DNA from: Daldinia sp. FL1419
Taxonomy: Eukaryota; Ascomycota; Sordariomycetes; Xylariales; Hypoxylaceae
DNA: 15,960 nucleotides
Reading direction: 5' to 3'
Assembly: GCA_025201765.1 (NCBI GenBank)
Contig: MU623700.1
Location: forward strand, 1-15,960
Shown: positions 9,367-15,960 of the stretch, in pieces
Position numbering within the stretch: position 1 is the stretch's first letter
Layout: each line of letters starts with the position of its first letter
Program-made: the position numbers and the translations under genes
The notes under the pieces: generated by a model
What the model was told of the DNA's origin: nothing
Database searches by the model: none
Seen by the model: the letters and a program-made list of their open reading frames with translations, nothing else

Positions 9367-10788
9367 TAAAAGTTCTTGCAGGACATACCCTACACTTTTA
9401 TCATATAAATCTCTATAAAAAAACTAATAATTCTATATTTAAGAACCTAAGAACTTAAATTAATTAAATAAAAAAATAATTTTTAAAGATTTATTTATAT
9501 TAAATAAAAACTCTAATTAAACAAAAACTCTAATTAAACAAAAACTCTAACTAAACAAAAACTCTAATTAAACAAAAACTCTAATTAAACAAAAAGTCTA
9601 ATTAAATAGGAACTCTTACAAAATATGTCCTACACTTTATTATACAAATTTCTATAAAAAAAGTAATAATTTAATACTTTTAAATTAATTAAATAAAAAA
9701 ATAATTTTTAAAAACCTTTAATAATTCTTATAAAATATACCTTAATTTTATATTCTTATTATATAAAATTTTATTATTTTAAAAATTAATAATTTTATAT
9801 TTAAAAACTTAAATTAATTAAATAAGAAAACAATTTTTAAAAAATTTTAATAATTTTTATAAAATATATTTTATAATTTTATCGTATAAATTTCTATTAA
9901 AAACTAATAATTTTATTCTTAAAAACTTAAATTAATCAAATAAAAAAATAATTTTTAGAAATTTATTTATATTAAATAGAAATTCTTGCAAGATATACCT
10001 TACAATTTTATTATATAAAATTTTATAAAAAATTGATAATTAAGTATATTTTAATTTGAATTAATTAAATAAGAAAATAATTCTTAAAAACCTGTTTATA
10101 TTAAATATAAATTTTAATGATTTTTATAAAATATATTCTATATTTTATTATATAAATCTTTATTAAAAATTAATAATTTTATATATAAAAATTTAAATTA
10201 ATTAAATAAGAAAATAATTTCTAAAGGCTTATTTATATTAAATATAAACTTTAATTAAATAAGAACTCTTACAAAATATACCCTAATCTTATATTTTTAT
10301 TATATAAAGTTCTATAAAAAATTAATAATTTGGTATTTTTAAATTAATTAAACAAAAAAATAATTTTTAAAGGCCTATTTATATTAAATATAAGTTCTAA
10401 TAATTCTTTATTATATAAACTTTTATAAAAAAATTAATAATTCTATATTTAAAAATTTAAATTAATTAAATAAGAAAATAATTCCTAGAAGTTTATTTAT
10501 ATTAAATAGAAACTTTAATAACTCCTATAGGATATACCTTGCAATTTTATTATACAAAATTTTATAAAAAATTAATAATTATATACTTAAAAATTTAAAT
10601 TAATTAAATAAAAATTAACACTTAAAGGTTTATATATTAAATATAAATTCTAATTAAATAAAAACTTTTGCGAAATATATTTTATAATTTTATTATATAA
10701 ATCTCTATAAAAAATTAATAATTTTATATTTAAGAATTTAAGTTAATTAAATAGGAAAATAATTCTTAGAAATTTATTTATATTAAAC
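9367..10788 (+). repeat. Degenerate satellite array, main block
   Basis: About ten units follow one another, with CTTACAAAATATACC-like starts near 9375, 9615, 9727, 9856, 9985, 10123, 10268, about 10405 (start deleted), 10523 and 10666. Spacings cluster at about 112-129 and 138-145 bp. The longer class carries an extra TTTATTTATATTAAATATAAA-like block. The 240-bp spacing comes from the 17-bp expansion inside the first unit. No reading frame is sustained. The block ends abruptly at a GGTCACCCC-containing, less AT-rich junction near 10789. Confidence 0.88.
9511..9612 (+). repeat. 17-bp tandem repeat, six copies
   Basis: Units CTCTAATTAAACAAAAA lie at 9511, 9528, 9545, 9562, 9579 and 9596. The third has one T-to-C change, and the last begins GTCT and ends ATAGGAA, where it merges into the next satellite start. 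The first, second, fourth and fifth units are identical and keep their C residues, unlike most of the surroundings. This suggests expansion after most of the point mutation had occurred. Confidence 0.9.
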
Positions 10789-10944
10789 TGGAGGTCACCC
10801 CAAGGGTTAATATAATCTTTAAGTTTTTAAATAAGGTTTTTTATAAGTGTTTAATCTATTATAATATTATTATTTTTAAAAATTTATATAAAATATTTTA
10901 TAAATAATTAATATATTATTATTTTTTTATTTTTATGATGAATT

Positions 10945-11412
10945 TAATATTGAATTGGTGTAGAGCGATTAAGTTATAGATATTATCTTGTAAAGATCTT
11001 ATTAAGCTTCCTTAGAGTTAAACCTTCCAGGTCTCCACAGCTCTTTTAGATATAAATAGGCCTTCGCAAGTTGTTTTTCTTGTCTAATTAATATAAAAAG
11101 ATTAATAATTTTTCAAGAATTTCTTCATAAAATCTTTATATAAGAATATATAATTTCAATCCTTTTTTTAAAGATATCCTCCTCTAATGAACTATTATTA
11201 ATAAACAATCACCCCTATTAGTTATTCTACCCAATCACTTTAGTATCTTCTTTAAGATATAGACACCTTACATCCTCGAACTTATATAACCTCTGGTTTA
11301 TTATGGATTAATTAAAGTATAAGGCATATCCTACAAAAGCTATTAAAGTCATAAATCCTAATATACTAATAACATCATTATATTATTGTAAAAATTAGGA
11401 TAGAAATTATCT
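10945..11412 (-). pseudogene. Interrupted minus-strand reading frame, identity unknown
   Basis: Read from about 11412 leftward, the frame gives protein-like residues such as DNFYPNFLQ, then VISILGFMTLIAFVGYAL (a hydrophobic run), RLYKFEDVRCLYLKED, and a K/R/L-rich RQEKQLAKAYLYLKEL followed by WRPGRFNSKEA near 11030. About 11 stops break it. They include a cluster (TAG, TAA, TAG, TGA within about 20 bases near 11215) that would read as Trp residues before G-to-A change. The opposite strand in another phase has a similar stop count, so stop density alone does not prove coding. I do not recognise the family. Confidence 0.35.
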
Positions 11413-11438
11413 AGGTGGATAAGTATTTATACGTGTGG

Positions 11439-11449
11439 TTAGGGTTAGG
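11439..11449 (+). repeat. Telomere-like TTAGGGTTAGG motif
   Basis: Two units of the common fungal telomere repeat TTAGGG (second one partial), within GGTTAGGGTTAGGTTACCCTAA. This is too short to be a telomere and may be chance. It sits at the edge of the GC-richer island next to satellite DNA. Confidence 0.5.
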
Positions 11450-11482
11450 TTACCCTAAAATCCATAAAGTTTTTATTTAATA

Positions 11483-11725
11483 TAAATAATTAATAAAATT
11501 TTAATAAAATATTAAAAATTTATAATTAAATCTATCCTTTTTTAATCAACTAATCCTAATTAATTATAGAATTATTATTATTAAATAAAAGTTTTAATAA
11601 TTTTTATAAAATATATCTTACATTTTTATTATATAAAATTTTATAGAAAAATTAATAATTTTATACTTAAGAACTTAAACTAATTAAATAAAAATTAACT
11701 CTTAAAGGCCTATTTATATCTAATA
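11483..11725 (+). repeat. Isolated satellite unit
   Basis: After about 95 bases of featureless AT-rich DNA, a unit with TTTTTATAAAATATATCTTAC (11592) and the usual core and TTAAACTAATTAAATAAA follows. It then runs through AACTCTTAAAGGCCTATTTATAT into repeat X instead of into another unit. A closely similar satellite-to-X junction recurs near 14920-14955. Confidence 0.75.
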
Positions 11726-11830
11726 AAACCTATAGAGATCTTAGAAGGGTTGGTTCCATAGAGGCTAATAAGATTTTAAAAGGTAACTTCAATTATATAA
11801 TCACATTACTCCAATTCAAACCCCCTCAGA
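11726..11830 (+). repeat. Repeat X, better-preserved copy
   Basis: AACCTATAGAGATCTTAG... through AACTTCAATTATATAATCACATTACTCCAATTCAA is matched at 14950-15045 by a shorter copy in which many G read A and about 11 bases are missing. Both copies follow the same satellite end. The pair could be LTR-like ends of a 3.2-kb element or a duplicated junction of a larger repeat. Neither is proved. Confidence 0.65.
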
Positions 11831-12229
11831 ATTAACAATGTTATTATTTAATGAATCAATCTTAATCAAAAAGAACTAGAAAAATTATAACCAAATTAAT
11901 TAAAATTTATATAAATTAAAAAGAAAATTTTAATTCTTTAAATCTCTTAATTATTATACTTATAGTCTTCCTACTTCAAACACTTTTTAATTTTATTAAA
12001 TATTTATTAATTTTATTTATATATTTATTAAATTAATTAATCATCAATTTCTATATAATTAAAAGTTTTTTTAAATTCTTTTTATCCTAACCATTCTAAT
12101 AATATATTTAATTATAATCTAACTATTAACTTTATTAACATTTTTTTAAATTATATATATAAATTAAATTCTTTTTTTTTGAAATAGGTAATTTGTTACA
12201 ATCTATAAGTTATATAATTATTTAATTAT
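11831..12229. other. AT-rich stretch without a recognised feature
   Basis: It opens with CCCCCTCAGAATTAAC and a few short plus-strand frames, none sustained. There is no repeat structure beyond simple A/T runs, such as T9 near 12172-12180. Confidence 0.5.
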
Positions 12230-13290
12230 AAATCTTTAAAGGTATTGTTCTTATTTGGAATAGGTTTTAATATATATTTATGGCTTTGTTTTATATTATA
12301 TATCCTAATTAACTTACTCTTAAATAAATGAATAATTTTGGATATTATTTTTTAAAATATTTATTTTAACAATAATTTATTTTTAATTATTTTAAAGGTT
12401 ATAATAATTATTAATACTAATATTAGGTTGTTGATTACTTATACTACTATTAATTCAGTTATTAATTTCATATAATTATTTAATTTTTTATAATAATTAC
12501 TATTTTTAATTGTAAATAATAACTCTTATGGCCTATACTTAATCATATATAATGTGTAAGCATACTAAAATTTATAAATTTAATTGTTTTTCTAAATGAT
12601 TAAAGGCATCATATGTAATTCCCTAAGAATTGATTTTCTTAGTTTTTAAAATGTTATAATTATTTATTCCTTAATATAATTAACTTACTATTTTAATCTT
12701 TTGTAAATTAAATTAATAACTTATAAATAATACTTCTTTAAAATATAAGCTATAAGAAAAAAATGATTTTGGTTATATATCTTTGTTGATTATGTATGTT
12801 TTGGATTAGATAAATTAATATACATTAATAAAAATAATATTTATATATTTTATTATATAACCTTTATAATTAATAAATTAAAACCTCTTTTAAAATTATG
12901 CCTTAAAATCCATATTAATTCCTTCTTGTAGAAGATTATCTAATCAAATATATTGTATGTTATAAACTCCTAAAAAACCATAATATAAAAATTATTTAAT
13001 TATTACTTTTTAATATATAATTATAGGACTTACATTAGTATTAATAATAAATTATTTTATTAATGGTTTATATCAATTCCTAATAATATTATAACATTTT
13101 TAATAAAATAATTAAATATAAGTATAAAGCCTTTAATCTTTTTAATCATTATATTTAATTAAGGAGATGGGTTTTTATACTTAATTAATTTACCATATTT
13201 AATTAAATAAACAATTTCTATCAATGTTTACAATAACCTAATTATTTTATTTTAAGTAATTAAAATTGATAAACTAGCCATATTTCTGAT
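12230..13290 (-). pseudogene. Long decayed minus-strand frame, identity unknown
   Basis: One phase can be followed from about 13290 to 12230. It gives segments such as RNMASLSIL, IVYLIKYGKLIKYKNPSP, KKELIWILRHNFKRGF, NLIYKRLK, KLRKSILRELHMMPLII, YAYTLYMIKYRP and KPIPNKNNTFKDL. Stops occur at roughly 6% of codons and are all TAA or TAG in what I translated, as expected if Gln or Trp codons were converted. At this base composition random sequence would have somewhat more, so the excess of open frame is modest. It lies between the two X repeats and may be the remains of their element. I could not match it to a transposase or polymerase family. Confidence 0.3.
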
Positions 13291-13645
13291 TTAATATTAT
13301 TAATGATAATTAATAATTAATAATAATATTAATATAAAATGTATATTATATGAATAGTGTTAATTTAATTAGATGGAATATAAGTTTGTAAAAGAAAAAA
13401 TAATATTATAAAGGAAAAGAGTGTTACAAAAAAAAAAAAAAAAGAATTAACAATATTTTTATATTTTAATTTCATAATCATTATTATTTAAATTAATAAA
13501 TGTTTATTAATTACAGCTGTAATTTTTATATAATATATATATTTAAATTTATACATAAATATTAAACAACATTCAATATTAATTTAATTATACTAATCAT
13601 AAACAACATCTTTTATCTTAATATATTATAATTTAATATTATAGG
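13291..13645. other. AT-rich stretch with an A16 run
   Basis: A run of 16 A at 13428-13443 follows GTGTTAC and could be a relic of a poly(A) tail of a plus-strand retroposon, though no body is recognisable upstream. The rest is low-complexity AT sequence. Confidence 0.5.
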
Positions 13646-13685
13646 CTTCTTACTTCTTCTCTCTCTCTCTTTCTCTCTCCCTCCA
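13646..13685 (+). repeat. Polypyrimidine (CT-rich) tract
   Basis: Forty bases contain a single purine, with a (CT)n core and a CTCCCTCCAGG end. It looks like a microsatellite. A polypyrimidine tract followed by CAG also mimics an intron 3' splice site, but no exon is recognisable downstream. C residues here have escaped conversion. Confidence 0.8.
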
Positions 13686-14919
13686 GGTTTATTCTTTAAT
13701 TTTTTCAACCCAAAACACTTCACCGCCCCTAATTAGATATTATTTAACATATTTTTTCAATTTAAACCAATTAATATAAGCTTTTTAAATAATAATTCTT
13801 CATTAATAATATTATTAATTAATATTCTAAATAATAATAATAATAATAAATTAAACAATTAATTTCTTATTATTATTTCTCTATTTAATCATACTTTTAT
13901 AATACAATTTAATTAAATTAACAATATAAACAAACTAAAAAAATATTAAAAATTAATTATTTATATCAATCCTTTCTTCAATTTCCATTATTTTATAAAT
14001 CTTTTTAAAATAATCCAAATAATTCCTAACTAATCAAAACATTTAAATATTTAATATAATAAAATTTAAAATCCTTAACAATATTACAATTAATCAATAT
14101 ATTTGCTAGAAAATTATCAACAATAACTTTTAAAAAAACAACCCTTATCGTCCTCATTATCTCAATATAATTCTTTTATAATTAATTAAATAACCTTTTA
14201 TATATATTAATATTTATAAAAATAATCCTGTTAATAAATATATAATCAAAATTTTAATTAATTCTTATTGTATATAAGATTTAATAATATAAACTTTTAA
14301 TTTTCCAAATGAAATTCCTTATAAATTCTATAAAAAACATTTCCAATCATTTAATTCTAAAAACCATATTAATATATAACCATTCTTTAAATACCATATT
14401 CTTCCTAATAAAAATAATTATAATAATTATTTATATATTATAATTAAGTATAACCTTCAAACTCCTAAACTTAAATTCTTATATATTTAAATTAATTATA
14501 TACCTCCTATTCACAAGGACATAATTGAAAAGAGTTTCCTAATAATTAATAAATATAATAATCAAAAATTAATAAAGAAAATATTTTCTTAAACTCAAAA
14601 TATTATTATATAATAAATATAATAATCTAATTATTAATTAATTTCTATATATATAAAATTCAAAAATAAAATTCAAAAAAACTTAATAATTCAAATATTA
14701 ATTAATTATAAGATTAATTCCAAATAATAACTCCATAAATAACAACTTTAATTTACCTTTTAACATTCTTATTAACTATCTAATATAATATTTTTACAAT
14801 TATATCATTATTAGCTATTCTATATCATCAAAAAATATAATATATATCCTTAAGTTATTAAGTTACATTTAATTTATCGAACTAATAAAAATACTTTATA
14901 AAATAATAATATATTAATT
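13686..14919. other. C-retaining, G-depleted AT-rich stretch without a gene
   Basis: No reading frame or repeat that I can recognise. The plus strand has almost lost G while keeping C: in 14041-14400 I count about 44 C and 7 G. The pattern is what G-to-A (C-to-T on the minus strand) over a long tract would leave. Short A/T trinucleotide runs such as (TAA)n near 13833-13850 occur. Confidence 0.6.
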
Positions 14920-14949
14920 AAACAAAAAATAACTCTTAAAGAGCTATAT

Positions 14950-15045
14950 ATATTTAAAAAAACCTTGTAAAAACTTAAAAAAAAAATTATTTTATAAAAA
15001 CTAAAATAACTTCAATTATATAATAATGCTATTCCAATTCAATAT
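14950..15045 (+). repeat. Repeat X, heavily mutated copy
   Basis: This matches 11726-11830 with nearly every G of the other copy read as A and a gap of about 11 bases. The shared AACTTCAATTATATAAT block anchors the alignment. It is preceded by the same satellite end (TAACTCTTAAAG, 14930) as the first copy. Confidence 0.6.
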
Positions 15046-15059
15046 TTAATTAAACATAA

Positions 15060-15330
15060 AATTAATCAATTAAAAAATAGTTGGATAAAAGGTTCATAAA
15101 GTTAACTAATTAAAAAAAATTAATAAAATTAAGACTAATAATCAATTAATTAAAATATATTTAATTAATTAAGATATAATTAGGTATAAGGCTAATAAAA
15201 CTAGGTTAATTAACTAAAATATAACTAACTACAAGACTAATTAATCAAAAAAGGCTAATAAAATTGACCAATCAAAAAAAAACTCATATATTTAACTAAT
15301 AAAATGTAAATAATTTATAAAACCCTTAAA
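15060..15330 (+). repeat. Degenerate minisatellite with AGGCTAATAAAA / AAGACTAATAA motifs
   Basis: Motifs AAGACTAATAATCAATTAATTAAAATAT, AGGCTAATAAAACTAGGTTAA, AAGACTAATTAATCAAAA and AGGCTAATAAAATTGACCAATC follow one another with irregular spacing, as if a unit of about 30-60 bp had decayed by transitions and small deletions. An AGGCTAATAAGA motif also occurs inside repeat X (11771), suggesting common origin. No coding is visible. Confidence 0.5.
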
Positions 15331-15540
15331 ATTCAAAATTTTTTAATTTAAAAAACTATTTTAATATCCTAATTAAATAAGAAAAATTAATAAAATTTAA
15401 AAAAAATTAAATATATAATGTTATTTAAAATTTAAAAATTATAAAATCAATTTAAAAAATTAACATACTTAATAAAATCATTTTTTCTCTACCTATATCA
15501 ATAATCTTCCAACACAAAACCTTAAGAAAACTTAAGGCAT
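15331..15540. other. AT-rich spacer before the right satellite block
   Basis: Low-complexity A/T sequence with a C-containing patch, TCTACCTATATCAATAATCTTCC, at about 15487-15510. I see no gene or repeat in it. Confidence 0.5.
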
Positions 15541-15960
15541 AAAAATTTTAATAATTCTTACAAGATATACCTTACACTTTTATTATACAAATCTTTATAA
15601 AAAAATTAATAATTAAATACATCTTAATTTAAATTAATTAAATAAAAAAATAATTTTTAAAAACCTTTAATAACTTTTATAAAATATATCTTACATTTTA
15701 TTATATAAATTTTTATAAAAGAATTAATTATTAAATATATTTTAATTTAAATTAATTAAATAAGAAAATAATTTTTAAAGAATTTTAATAATTTTTATAA
15801 AATATACTTTAATCTTATATTTTTATAATATAAATTTTTATAAAAAAATTAATAATTTTATATTTAAGAAATTAAATTAATTAAATAAAAAAATAATTTT
15901 TAAAAATTTATTTATATTAAATATAAATTTTAATAATTTTTATAAAATATATCTTATAAT
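15541..15960 (+). repeat. Degenerate satellite array, right block, cut by the window edge
   Basis: Unit starts near 15557, 15677, 15798 and 15939 give spacings of about 120, 121 and 141 bp. This is the same short and long classes as the main block. It is strongly A/T-converted. The array continues beyond the window. Confidence 0.85.

Larger units (their letters stand above)
10789..11475. other. Less AT-rich island interrupting the satellite
   Basis: This stretch keeps visibly more G+C than its surroundings, for example GGTCACCCCAAGGG at 10792-10805 and CCAGGTCTCCACAGCTC at about 11028. It is not similar to the satellite or to the retrotransposon. Satellite-like TTTATTTATATTAAA lies at its left edge (10773-10787) and in inverted orientation at its right edge (11476-11489). 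It could be an inserted element, a captured gene fragment, or a low-copy segment spared from mutation because it is not repeated. Confidence 0.6.

Noticed and set aside
9511..9612. A CRISPR array
   Set aside because: The 17-bp units are directly adjacent with no spacers, there are no cas genes, and the context is eukaryotic.
10937..11458. Plus-strand open-ish frame across the island
   Set aside because: It has about 11 TAA/TAG stops in some 175 codons, close to chance at this composition, and its residues look less protein-like than the minus frame. I kept only the minus-strand frame, at low confidence.
10773..11489. Terminal inverted repeats of a DNA transposon around the island
   Set aside because: The 14-base inverted match TTATTTATATTAAA is A/T-only and belongs to the common satellite motif. 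No target duplication is evident.
13428..13443. Poly(A) tail of an identified LINE
   Set aside because: No LINE coding motif could be found upstream on the plus strand; the upstream decayed frame runs the opposite way.
13646..13690. An intron 3' splice site
   Set aside because: The tract ends in CAG, but no exon-like frame follows and no matching donor is recognisable. A microsatellite is simpler.
1..15960. A mitochondrial genome or an AT-rich protist chromosome
   Set aside because: There are no long open frames, rRNA or mitochondrial genes. The chromovirus and transition-only repeat divergence fit RIP-mutated fungal nuclear DNA better.

Overview
This window is a heavily decayed, extremely A+T-rich repeat landscape (roughly 80-88% A+T by eye). 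I see no intact protein-coding gene and no rRNA or tRNA gene. It most resembles an AT-rich compartment of a filamentous ascomycete (Pezizomycotina) that carries out repeat-induced point mutation (RIP) or a similar C-to-T process. Three things support this. Repeat pairs differ almost only by C/T and G/A transitions. The largest element is a fungal-type Ty3/Gypsy chromovirus. Its coding frame keeps its phase for about 6 kb while stops and Asp-to-Asn changes accumulate. The genus cannot be told from this sequence.

Layout. Positions 1-2290 are AT-rich debris with two same-strand copies of a short interspersed repeat (about 1246-1490 and 1690-1938). Each copy has a hairpin and ends in an (AAAT)n-like tail. 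Positions 2290-2684 are the left part of a degenerate satellite with units of about 110-145 bp. A complete minus-strand LTR retrotransposon follows at 2685-9361 (6677 bp). It has two 190-bp LTRs, a 5-bp target duplication TTAAA, a polypurine tract, and a single gag-pol-like frame. That frame reads Gag-like, RT, RNase H, integrase and a C-terminal chromodomain. Joining the two flanks rebuilds an uninterrupted satellite unit, so the element jumped into the satellite. The satellite resumes at 9367-10788 and includes six copies of a 17-bp motif.

From 10789 to about 11475 there is a less AT-rich island with an interrupted reading frame on the minus strand and a two-unit telomere-like motif. A single satellite unit (11577-11725) then leads into a repeat (X) that recurs at 14950-15045. 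Between the X copies lie a decayed minus-strand frame of unknown identity (about 12230-13290), an A16 run, a long polypyrimidine tract, and about 1.2 kb in which G has nearly vanished from the plus strand while C remains. A degenerate minisatellite (about 15060-15330) is followed by satellite running off the right edge.

The region appears to have been built by satellite amplification, retrotransposon insertion into it, and cytosine-to-thymine mutation of the repeats. The strand-biased composition patches suggest that the mutation acted on one strand at a time over hundreds of bases. I found no convincing new gene system. The most informative material is this fossil record of genome defence.
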